Source of the DNA: Hypsibius dujardini
Lineage: Eukaryota; Tardigrada; Eutardigrada; Parachela; Hypsibiidae
Direction of reading: 5' to 3'
DNA: 24,605 nucleotides
NCBI GenBank assembly: GCA_001579985.1
Contig: LRSR01010313.1
Span: 1-24,605, forward strand
Shown here: positions 12,189 through 22,600 of the stretch, piece after piece
How the letters are laid out: every line of letters begins with the position of its first letter
Position numbering within the stretch: the stretch's first letter is position 1
Notes under the pieces: generated by a model
Told to the model about the DNA's origin: nothing
The model's database searches: none
What the model saw: the letters and a program-made list of their open reading frames with translations, nothing else
Position numbers and translations under genes: made by a program

Positions 12189-15100
12189 TCACGCTCGTGT
12201 CTCGCGTTTGATCGTGATGACATTGGCGGCCTGCGTGGAAGTGCCGTGGCCAAAGTCCACGTCGACCCACGACTTGAGGCACACATACAGCGACACCTCC
12301 TCCACGTCGAGACGGTTGCGCCACTTGCCAGCGGCTCGCTCCTTGACAAACAACTGCGGACTCGGCACCGCGGTCGCCGGGATCGCCAGATAGTCCCGCG
12401 CCATCTGCGCCAGATTGGGGTAGACCTTGCGGTAGTTCTCCCACCACCGCAGCGGATCCGCGTCCGGCACCTCCACCGACGTGTTCAAATACTGATTCAG
12501 CTCGTCCAGCTGCGGCAGTGACGCCGTCGCGGCTTGGTTTTTCTTCAGGATAGCCGACATTAACGAGCCGGCGCGGTAGGTCGCGGATGACGTGGAGGGT
12601 GGGGTGGCCGTCGTCGTGGCCGTCCCTCCGGTTCCTAGGAACGGCAAAAACCAAACTCGGTTGGTCTACTGACTAATTTTTTTAAGCATATAAAAAAAAT
12701 TAAAATTAATCTGTCATTCAATAATTTTTGTTGTAAACTTAATCTGTCAGTTATTTAGTTATTATTTAGTTAAATAAAGAAAAAATACTTTTAAATATCG
12801 ATTTCGACTGCAGTGACTTTAAACAAAATAAAAGTAACTTATTTTGGGCAGCTAAAAAATCGCACTAAAATATTCCATTAAAATTTAATTTTAATTACGG
12901 CAGTTTAATTCAGGTTTGCCAACTCTACCTGTTCCGTTCGTTAGCGGGGCAGCGGTAATCCCAGCGGTGTCCCCAGCTGGAAGGGAGCCCACAGTCGGCG
13001 TGGGCCCGTTTGCCTGGATGAGATAGCGGGAGAAGGCGGCGCGGAGGCTATCCTCGACGATGTGCCGGTTCACCGTGGCCGGGATGGTGGTGAGCTTGTG
13101 CCGCGGATCGAGGATGGTTCCGTGGTAGTAGACGTCGGTCTGGATGGACCGCAGCACCGCGTCCGTGCGCTGCAACATATCGCTGGCGAGTTTGCGCACC
13201 CATGCAGGGATGTCGGACCGGTCTTTCTGCGTCTTGAGGTTGAGCGTGAGGAACTCGAGCAGCGGAAGGGCGATGGACAGGGCGGGGTAATCGGTCTTGC
13301 CGACGTCCTGAGCGGCGAGGTGGTAGTTGCTGACCTGAAAGTTTGTCACAGCGATTTTGTCGCATGAGCTATTAATAACTAAAGGAATTAGGAAGTCAGG
13401 CGGAGAGATTAACTTGCCTGTATAATGAAGAGAAAACATTCAGGCAAATGGAAAGCAGTAAGACAAGACCCGTAAACAGGTAAAGATATCAAGAAGAACG
13501 AAGACAAAAAATGCAGATAAGGACAAAAAAAGACCAACGAAAAAGGAAAAAGGATTACTTGGTGGGTCAGGCAGACAGACAAGAGGAGAACGAAGATCTG
13601 GGAAGACAGATATTTCCAATAAGTTCAGACATGACAAACTCGGACGTAGGCACCGATATAGGTGAACAGACATACAGACAAAAAAACAAGCAGGCAGGTA
13701 GACAGTGAAGGCATCCAGACGAAGACAACGCAGGCAGGTTGAGGGAGACAAACGAACAAATGAACAAACGTAACCAAAACAAGGACGATCCAAACAGACG
13801 CAAGCATCCAGGTAAGGTTACAGGATAAGGCAAGAAAAAAACAAAGACCGACAAAGAACACAGCCACAAAAAGGCAGACAAGCGAAGAACGGTCAAACAA
13901 GAAAGACGTTGCGAAAATGCGCAGATCACAGCATGCAGGCAGGATAAGCTTTCATAATGATAGATCAAGATCCACCCGCAAAGACAAGAGGACGGGCAGC
14001 GACAACGATCTTAGACACGGCAAGGATGACAGTGGTCTAAGACTCGTAGACAGTAACAGGGACACCCCAAACAAACTCAAGTTAGCCAGACAAACAACGC
14101 AGCCAATAAACAGATCGACGAGGCAAAAAGACATTTAAAGAGTTTAAGTAATCGGTTGGCCGCGAGACCGTACAATCAGTCAGTCAGTCACCCGGAGATG
14201 CGTCTTACCAGTTCCAACACGAATTCCATCACGATCCAGTCGTCCGGTGTGACGGCATTACACACACCCTCGTTCTGTTGTGCGACGATCTTGTCAATGA
14301 CCACCCGCATTTTCACCGCCGAGTCCAGCATCGCCACGGTGGATGTCCACACGGACGGCGAGTCGAGCTTCAACTCGTGATAGTCCAACAGACACAGGTG
14401 CGCCTCGTTGCGTAGTTCGCTGAATTTGCCGTTGTTAAGGAGGACCTTCAGGAAACGACGGATCTTGTCCACCTGCTCGGTGGCCACGTTCAGAGCCGGC
14501 TCCACACAATGACCAAGACCCGAGCCGATACAGCTGACTTTGGCGACTTCTGGACCTGGAAAAAACACAGATTAGATGAAAGCAGTGATGAGCGTTCAGA
14601 CATACCAACAGAATTATAAACAGAAAGGGGTGCAGGCAAATGAAGGAATATAGAGAGCATGCATATCGACGCAAGGCGATATACCCAGACACACACACAC
14701 CAAACTGCAGCTAGACACGGTACTATAGCTACTGTAAACAGGCATATATATATGCAAATGCTTACTATGCATACAGACGGATACTTAGACAAGACAACAA
14801 GGCAAACAGACAGACAGAGAACAGTCAGACAACGAACCAGAGAGACAACTTGACCGGGAGGCAAAGACACAGGCAGACATGCAAAAACTGACATAGAAAC
14901 AGACAGACAGACAGATAGACAGGCAAATAAACAAAGAAACAGACCAGATAACAGATAGACATCCAGACACCCAGACAGACAGACAGACAGACAGACAGAG
15001 AAAGAAAGAATTGGCATACAGTAGGACTGGAAAGTCCAAAAACTGGACAGACAGACGGGCAGACAAGTCGACAGACAGACCATTTGCATAACTCCAGGTG

Positions 15101-16069
15101 TTGCATTACCTCCATGCTGTTCCACGTAGGTCTGGTAAAGATGGACGGCTTTACTGGCAAGTGCCTCAGCTGTGCCTACCCGGGCGGCAGTTTGCTCATC
15201 TATCGTAGAAATAGCCAGGATTTTATCGACACACTGATACTCCTCCAAAACGGCGATCAACATCTCCCGGACCACTTCCTCCGTGACGTCGGGCGAAATC
15301 AGCAGACAGTCTAGCAGGAAACGAACAGGGTCCCAAGTGTCAGTCAGTAAGTGAGCGGCGATAAGGAGGTAGGCGTGACCGCTGGCCGACTCCCAAATTT
15401 CCATCGACAGCGTGATCTTGCCCACTAAGACAAAGTAGTGAAAAAATACGAAATAAATCAGTTCAACAGCCATGGGATGGAAAATAAACACTTGTCGAAT
15501 CAGTAATTAATTACCGGCATTGCGAACGTAACTCTTCACCTCGTCCTTCTTGCGGACAAACAGCTGGCGTAGCTTGGCATTCAAAGCGTCTCCATCGGGC
15601 ACTTTCCCGGTGGCCGCGCGGTAAACGACACCGAACTGATGGGCCACATCGGCCATGGGGAGGTGCTCCCTAATGATCAGTTTAAGGAAGTTATCCTCTC
15701 CGACCAGGGGCGGCGCGGTAAAAGGCCTGGCAGGCCTGCAAAAAGTGTAAATTGGCTTGCCTTTAGATCAGCGTGTATTCATACTAGTATCCGCAACGTA
15801 ACTGTTCACATATCTAGACAATATATCTTTGTCTGCGTAGTTCCTTTATCCTGTCTATGTGAACATATGTCTATCTGTCTGCCCGTCTAACGGCCTCTCT
15901 CTATCAGTCAATGTCTACGTGTTTGTCTGCCTGGCTGTCTGACGATCGATTGCTCCCTATATTTTATCAGTCTAAACGTCTGTAAATGTGTCGGTTTCTC
16001 TTTCTGTCTACCAGAATGTTTGCCCATATGTCTGCTTCTCTGTCTACGTGTCTATCTGTCGGGCTGCAA

Positions 16070-16121
<52 letters not shown>

Positions 16122-18001
16122 TTCTGCCTGTCTGCAATTTGCATATCAAATTGCAACCCAATTTCATACGTGCCTAGGCACAGGAGGCTCCGTCTTCGCT
16201 CCATTCGGCAAACTAGCAGGCGCACCGTTACCACCAGCCATCACCGCAGCCAATTTGTTACGCGCCATCTTCAGCGGTCGACTCGAGGATGGTTCACTCA
16301 ATGACAATTGCTGCTGCAACACTGCCTGTTGCTGCTCATGGGTTTCGGCATGTCGACGCAGACCACTGGTTGACGCGGTGGCTGAGTAAATCACATTACA
16401 GTGGATACACTCCGGCCGACCGTCCTCATGCCGGATGAAGTGTTCCCACACTGCGCTCTTGTAGCGTTGCTTGATTCGTCCGTCCGGTCCCATGGTGGGT
16501 GGATACATGGATGAGGCTGCAGACATGACCGGCGCAGGTGCCAGCCGAGGCAAGGGTGCAGCACGGCGTCGGCTAATGGGAGTGGTGGTGATGACTTCCG
16601 CGGTTTCCTCGGAGGACGCACTGGTCGGCAAACCGGAGACGATGACCGTATTGGTGGATGGACTGATTGTGACCTGCAAGGAAGGCAAAAAGACTGAAAG
16701 CAGTGAAGTAGAATATCGGTCAATCTATTTGCCTGTTAATTGTATGCATGCCTCTTTTTCTGACTTTCTTTTTACCAGTCAGTGTTCTTGTCTGTCTGCC
16801 TGCCTATAGGTCTTCCTGTCGCCTGTCTAGATACCTATATGTCTGTCTGCCTTCCTGTCTGTCTGTGTGCGTGCCTGTCTGTCGGTCTTCCTGTCTGTTT
16901 CACTTATAGTGAACCTGTTTGATAAACAAACTTTCTTTTGAGTATCTATCTGCCTGGCTGTAACTCTTCCTTTGTCTGTCTGTCTGTCAGTATGTCTTCC
17001 TTTTCAGTTTATCTAACAGCATCACATGCCAATTCTGTCGGTGTCTTAGTTCTTGGTAGGTCCCTTTGTGTTTCTATCTGTATAGGTCTCTTTATTTCTA
17101 GTTAGAGGTCTGTCTGTCTGTCAGTTTGTCCGACAGTCCATCTGTCTCGCTGCGTGTGCATTTGCCTGCCTGTATTTACTTGTCTGACTTTCTGTCGGCA
17201 TGTCTATCTGTCTACCACTTGTCTGTATATGTGCCTGCCTGTCCAGTGGGCCAACCGAAAGCATCACCAACCTCCATGGCTGTCTGGGCGCTGCACAGGA
17301 TCTTGTCCGTCTGCTCCCCAAAGTGGGCAGTGAGATGCTTGCGGAGCGCTCCGGTCGCGGTGTTGGCAGAGAAGTTTTTCTGGCAGATTTTGCAGTTTTT
17401 CGTCCTGTCCAGGTTGCGGTCGTAGAAGCGCCAGACACAGGATTCTTTTCGCTTCGACGGCGACTGGGAGCCTCCATCATCTTCATTGTTATTGTTGTTA
17501 TTATGGTGGTGGTTCGGGAGGCTTTTACGTTTTCTGGACGATCCGGAGTTACCACCACCACTGACCACGATTCCGGCTGCACAATGGAATGATGGATATG
17601 AAGATGAAGTAACACCGATCTCCCCGCAAAGGAATATGTACATACACCCATACATAAAGAAACTGACAGTGGTGTCGATAAATACATGTAAACAGTAGAC
17701 AGACATGCAGACGTATAGATAGGGAGACAGACAGGTAGACAGGTAAACAGGTAAACAGGTAGGCAGAAAGACAGACAGACAGACAGACAGACAGGCAGGC
17801 AGGCAGGCAGACAGAAAAAGAGATCGGCATGCAAAAATAGGACAGATATACTGCTTAAAATATTCTCGCAATGGCATTACCAGAAATCGGTTCAGCTTCG
17901 GAGGCAATGAGATGGGAGACGACGTCTTCGCCCCCGTCGCTGGGCTCTTGGCCTAAACTGGCGTCATCGCTCATTTCCTCTTCGCCGTACTTGGAAGCCA
18001 T
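12189..18001 (-). CDS. Double BED-finger, hAT-transposase-derived protein (ZBED-like), probably domesticated
   Basis: Exons in transcript order are 18001-17881, 17576-17272, 16673-16170, 15735-15515, 15424-15110, 14555-14209, 13334-12929 and 12634-12189. All junctions are in phase except the third (16170 to 15735), which would need two extra bases or a further small exon; about 887 codons are visible. Residues 1-41 are acidic. BED finger 1 is at ~87-125 (CVW, C102-x2-C105, H121-x3-H125); BED finger 2 is at ~216-254 (VWEHF, C231-x2-C234, H250-x3-H254). Next comes a hAT N-terminal helical part (NFLKLIIREHLP), the RNase-H-like body (ITLSMEIWES), the LDSPSVWTSTVAML region, TDYPALSIALPLLEFL, and a C-terminal hAT dimerisation domain (ADPLRWWENYRKVYPNLAQM, YLAIPATAVPSPQLF). 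Expected hAT residues look replaced (D to E in the first motif, CxxH lost, TRW to SVW). BED fingers bind DNA and the C-terminus dimerises, so a nuclear DNA-binding role is inferred. It could alternatively be an old element becoming a pseudogene. Confidence 0.85.
13440..14110. repeat. T-depleted, degenerate CAGA-like tract in BED-hAT intron (13335-14208)
   Basis: About 670 bp in which the plus strand is rich in A, C and G with very few T. Recognisable GACAGACA/GGCAGGCA islands (for example 13570, 13670, 13720) merge into diverged GACAA/GAACAA sequence. It is best explained as a decayed tetranucleotide tract. Sense polarity in the transcript is CTGT-like. Confidence 0.75.
14786..15086. repeat. 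CAGA tract (CTGT in transcript), BED-hAT intron 14556-15109
   Basis: Imperfect ACAGACAG units on the plus strand with a clean core near 14968-15000. The intron separates the exons encoding residues around the lost CxxH motif. An ACACACAC run sits just outside at 14690-14700. Confidence 0.93.
15830..16137. repeat. CTGT tract (CAGA in transcript), BED-hAT intron 15736-16169
   Basis: A diverged CTGT tract with a perfect core at about 16070-16121. It occupies most of the intron between the second BED finger exon and the start of the hAT body, where the reading frame fails to join in phase. Its transcript polarity is opposite to that of the 14786 tract. Confidence 0.95.
16780..17250. repeat. Degenerate CTGT tract (CAGA in transcript), BED-hAT intron 16674-17271
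   Basis: Interrupted CTGT/CTGC units across about 470 bp between the two BED-finger exons. It yields several spurious Cys/Leu/Ser/Val-rich frames on both strands. Confidence 0.9.
17696..17815. repeat. CAGA tract (CTGT in transcript), BED-hAT first coding intron
   Basis: GACA/GGTAGACA/GGCA units in intron 17577-17880, with CAGA on the plus strand, so its polarity is opposite to the two tracts downstream in the same transcript. Confidence 0.95.
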
Positions 18002-18024
18002 TCTTCCACAGCTGTTGATGATGT
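18002..18024 (-). other. 5' UTR portion and probable splice acceptor of the BED-hAT gene
   Basis: Upstream of the ATG at 18001-17999 there is a strong acceptor on the minus strand: a pyrimidine-rich TATTTTATCCTCTTCTTCAG ends at 18025. This suggests a leader exon further right. I did not identify that exon. The frame stays open upstream without splicing, so the start could also lie elsewhere. Confidence 0.6.
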
Positions 18025-18390
18025 CTGAAGAAGAGGATAAAATATAATAGAAACTTGACTTGTTCAGCATCAATCGTGAGGTCCCCTCACATAGTTCGGG
18101 AGCAGTCAATCAATCAATTGATCGGACGTACAGTTCACAGGCACGTACCATTGGCAGAATGTAAATCAATTAATTGACATGAGCCATTTCTCGTACAGTA
18201 TACGATAGTACTAGTCACTATGAGATAGACATTGAAATTAAGCTTGCAAAATTTTGCATTAACAAAATTAAACTAGTAAATAAATAAATCAACATCAAAA
18301 TTTAACTGCACTTCCTATCCGATCCAGGGTTCGACTTACAAGTTACTTGTTATACAGTTGCAACTACCTATGTGGCCAAATTATAGTGCT

Positions 18391-18464
18391 CACCGAGTCA
18401 AGCCATTTATCCCGTGAAGTGCGTAAAGCCATGCATTCACCGAGATAAATGCATTAACTGAGTT
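18391..18464. repeat. 74 bp palindromic foldback repeat, copy 2
   Basis: It shares ACCGAGTCAAG and the following ATTTA with the element at 2732. ATTTATCCCGTGAAGTGC (18405-18422) pairs imperfectly with 18431-18450 (the ATTTATCTCGG-type complement), and 18392-18404 pairs imperfectly with 18451-18464. It lies upstream of the BED-hAT gene. Confidence 0.75.
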
Positions 18465-19646
18465 AGCGTTATAATATAGCCGTGTGTATAGCAAACAAAC
18501 AAACATTTCTGAACTTGGTTCTCGCAATTATTTTTTCCCAACAAAAAAAGAATCAATTCTTACAGATAGTAGAGTGCCAATGGAAATGGAAGATGATTTC
18601 CGGTTGGAGTTTGATGGGAGATTCCCGTACCGGGTGGCGTCGTAGGAAGCGGGAAATTTGTCCGGTTTTTCCGATGAGTCAGTCAGTCTTTTTGGGATTC
18701 CGGGTTTTCCGCCGAGTGAATGGAGCCAGCAAGAAGCCGTCTAGAGTATGGGCCACCCACGCGCGCCACGCGGCAAGCGGGCCGACTGCAAATTTTTGCT
18801 CAATGCCTCCCTGCCGCTCTGTCTTTCACTGAACACGCCGGCCGGCCCGATTAAGACCGCGCAGCCAACCAGAAGGCGGAGTGGGCGGTCGTCAAGTTTT
18901 CTCTGTGGCGCTCTGCTGTCTGTCTGGCCGAACTCGACGAACCGATCGGCTCTGTGTTCAGTGCGCTGATACTTCCTCCAAGCTCCAACTCCAATGAAAA
19001 GACGGTGTGAATGGAACTGCGTGGCTCAGAGAGAAAAGCCGTCAAAAAGTTATTGGAAATGGGAATGGAAATGGCCGAATTCGAACCGCGAGCGTCAGCT
19101 CGGTTGTTTTGCTTGAAGTTCCAACTCCAATCGAAAGACAGTGTAATGGAACTGTATTGGCTCATATGAAAAGACTAGTAAAAAAATTTAATGGAAATGG
19201 AAATGGAGTTAACTACGGTTTTGTTCAACCTCTCTTCCCGTTTCCTTTCAAAGTTCTTCCTTGCAGACTTTTGCGCCATGATGTTGGCCCCTAATTTGTC
19301 AGAACAACCGTGTATGTTGCCTTTATCGACCTATTCGAATGGAAGTGTCATTTCAATTCAAGTAAGCGATGGGGCCAAGACAAAGCCGAGTGAGAAATTC
19401 AGCGTCATTCGAGCGAACTAATCAATCAATCAAGTGACCGCCCCGCATCCACATGATAAGAAACCAATGTCTTTCGAATTTCAAATGCGCTTGTTACTCT
19501 CCCAAATACATACTCGACAACGCTAAGACAACACCCCAACATTGTTGATCCGCGTGGTGGGATTACTCGAATGAAAAGGCAACGTAAAAGAGGAAAATCG
19601 CTTAGAAAAAAAACACGGAAAACAAATCGCCGGAAGACCGAAAAAA
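18465..19646. promoter_or_regulatory. Intergenic region upstream of BED-hAT gene and downstream of POLD3
   Basis: The stretch from about 18740 to 18970 is markedly CpG- and GC-rich (GCGCGCC, GCCGGCCGGCCC, a GC-box-like GTGGGCGG near 18880), which would suit a promoter or untranslated exon of the leftward BED-hAT gene. No coding exon is supported. No AATAAA was seen close after the POLD3 stop at 19647. Confidence 0.4.
18981..19206. repeat. Imperfect ~90 bp duplication (18981-19074 and 19117-19206)
   Basis: Both segments read AG(C/T)TCCAACTCCAAT, then a GAAAGAC-type stretch, ATGGAACTG, a TGGCTCA core, AAAAG.C..GT, and end in GGAAATGGAAATGG-type sequence, with several substitutions and small indels. 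They are separated by about 42 bp. They fall between the CpG-rich stretch and the POLD3 3' end. Confidence 0.8.
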
Positions 19647-22600
19647 CTAGGCCTTTTTAAAAAAGCTCATAATTGACGACTGGGCTCCCTTCCCTTTTCC
19701 AGCAGCAGCGGCGGTCGCAGATCCCTTCTTCCCCGCCGTCTTAGCCGCCACTGCTGGCTTCGAAGCAGCACCAGCAGACGTCTTCTTCACTTCCTTTGGC
19801 GGATCAGCAACCTTGTCAATCGCGGCGTTCTCCACTTCCTCTTCGTCACCCGAATCTACATTCACCCAGACCTTCTCCGACACTTCATAACCCTCTGCGT
19901 CGATGGACGTCTTAATCACCTGCTTCCGTTGCTTGCCCGATGTGGTGGCAGACGCCGCCGCCACCGGGGCTAAATACTGCCGCATCGGCTGCGGACTGGG
20001 CGTCCTCATCCGGACCACATCCTCCTCTTTACCGCCGTCGCCTTCCTCGTCGCTGTCATTCCACTTGGCCTTTTTGCGAGGCTTTCTGGTCTTAACCGCC
20101 GGGCTTTCCTCTTCCTCACCACTCTCCGTCGTCGTGAACTTCTTCCCGCGTTTGGTGCCGCCGCCGGCACGGGTTTTCGGTGTGAAAATGACGACGTTCC
20201 GCGGTTCCGAGTCCTGATATTCGTCCTCATCTTCTTCCTCCACGCCGAAGCCCCATTTACCTTTCGGTTTGCCAGTAGACGGTGATGGTGCCAAGACGAC
20301 TTCCTCCCCGTCGTCGTTGGAATCCAGAGATTTCTTGGGCTGTGTCAGTTTGGTCTTCTTCGGGGGCGGCGCCGTCTTTTTGGTTCGCTTCTCCTGTTCC
20401 TCTTCGTCGCTGGAGACGTTCGACAGGGCGTTGAATGTGGTGGTGACGACTCTCTTCGCCGGGACGGGAATTTCTTCTTCCTGAACAGAGAGACAGAACA
20501 CAGAAAATATAAACGCTTTACTACGACCTAATAAAATTACTATTATTTTCAACATTACTATTATTGAAATTATAATTTATTACCTAATCAGTAAAAGAAT
20601 CTACTGTTTGAGAAAAATAAATTTTGGGATTTCACACACAAAAGGTTAAAACATCAGCTTTTTATCCAATACTGCTGACATGTGACATGTAGGTGATTTA
20701 CCGTCAAGCACACCTTGCATAAAAGAACGTAAATATTTAAAATAAATCAGTCTGAAAGTTATACATAAGAGCGAAGTTTTGATTATGGTGTTTTCGTCAT
20801 TATAGTTTTACGTAAAAATAAAATATATCACCGGTTTTAAAAAATTATTTTTTGTTTAAAATCACCAAAACCAAAAAAATATTTTCTAAACACCACCAAC
20901 CTCATGCGAATCCATTACCACCGCCTTGATTGACTTCCGGCGAACAATCACAACTGGTGCGTCTTCCGGCGACGGCGACCGCTGTTGTTCCACCGAGGAA
21001 TCCGCCAACATCATAGTCTGATTCTTCGACGCCGGCAACTCCATCTCCACATCTTCATCAACCACATTGTCTGTCGGTCCACTCGGTTCCATTTCGTCAT
21101 CGTCATCGCTGTCCTTCACGGCAGCCTTCACCGCCGAACCCTTTGCCTTCTTCGGCCAAAAGTCTTCCTCGTCGTCGTCCCCGTCCTCATTCCCAGCCGG
21201 CTTCTCCGCCGTCTTAGCTTCCTTCTTCTTCACCGAGAAGATATTCTTCACGGCGGCGGACCTTTTCGGATCCATTCCGGCTGGGCCGGATTTTACCCAC
21301 GACGCCACCGCGGACTTCTTCTTGACAGGCTGCGCTGCCGGTGGAGGTGCTACTGTCGCTGGTTTCGCTTTCACCTGTTGAGAAATGGCTTTGCAGAGTA
21401 CTCTGCCGTTAAAATGTCACACACTGGAATTCAAAGGAAGACACATTTAAATTCTCAGACAAAATGTATGTTAATGAAAAACATTACTTTTCAAGAACAG
21501 CTTTTTTGATTTTCCTTATCTGGATATTTAAAGTGTGACTTAATAAATGAGCTAAAATTCATAATGAGATATTGAAACTATAAATAAGACAGTTTTAGAA
21601 TATTATGCCCGCCTCTATTTCGGTATTCAAACGCAAATAAATCAATTAAAATATATTATTGAATATCATTGACCTGCAACGCCTCCACCGACAAGCCGAT
21701 CTTCGCCATCACATGACCCGCGTCTGCTTCCAGCTTCTTCAGCCCGTTTCCACTGATGGTCGGGGCCGTGAAGCTGCTCGATGAGGACGTCTTCGCTGCG
21801 ACGACACTCTTCCCCCGCGGCCCGACATAGTCGCACTGAATGGCCGTTGTCGAGAGCAGCCCGCGGACTGCTTCCTGATCCACCGGGTTGTCCGCCATGT
21901 GGAGAGTCGCACTGTCCTCCACTACCATAGCCTGCACCGAGTAGACTTGCTTCACGGCCGTCGGCAGCCTGGCCTGCCATTCAGATAGATTGACGTCTCG
22001 GACGAGAATGATCTGCTCTTCCGGACCCAAGGGGTCGCCAGGAATGGCTACAGTAAATTAAAATAAGAAAATGTTAGAATCCCTCGGCCTTTATTTAAAT
22101 AAAAACATTCCCTTAAACTGAGTATTTTAAATAGACGCTCAAATTCATATACTGGAAATTTCACTTGAATAAAAATTTAATAAAAAATGTAAATATTTCA
22201 CAGCTTAGCAAATAAAACATGGCCGCAAATTAAAATTCCAGTATTCACTTTTAATCAAATGACTATCGTTTCAGATTATTTAAAACAATATAACACTGGT
22301 ATATTTATTGCTTTATATTACTACAGTAGTAACATACGTTGACTTAGGACAATTTTCAGATGTGGATCGCAGAATGTCTCCGTTTAATTTTTGTATTAGT
22401 GATGATTTTCCAAATTTATTTCGTGGTTGACTAAATAAATACCTTTTTGACCAAATTTGAAAAATGGGAGAACAATGGAAGATTCCATTTCCACCAGTAT
22501 AATTTTGATTATCTGAGTAGGTGGGTGGTCGAAAAAGGCCATTTTTTAATTACCTAATATGTTGATGGCGCCCAGGAATTTTCGGCTTTCGGAATTTTCG

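Noticed and set aside
14490-15491. 333-codon minus-strand open frame
   Set aside because: Only the part at 15424-15110 and the extreme end are real BED-hAT exons; the middle is translated CTGT tract, and a good donor at 15109 and acceptor at 14556 remove it.
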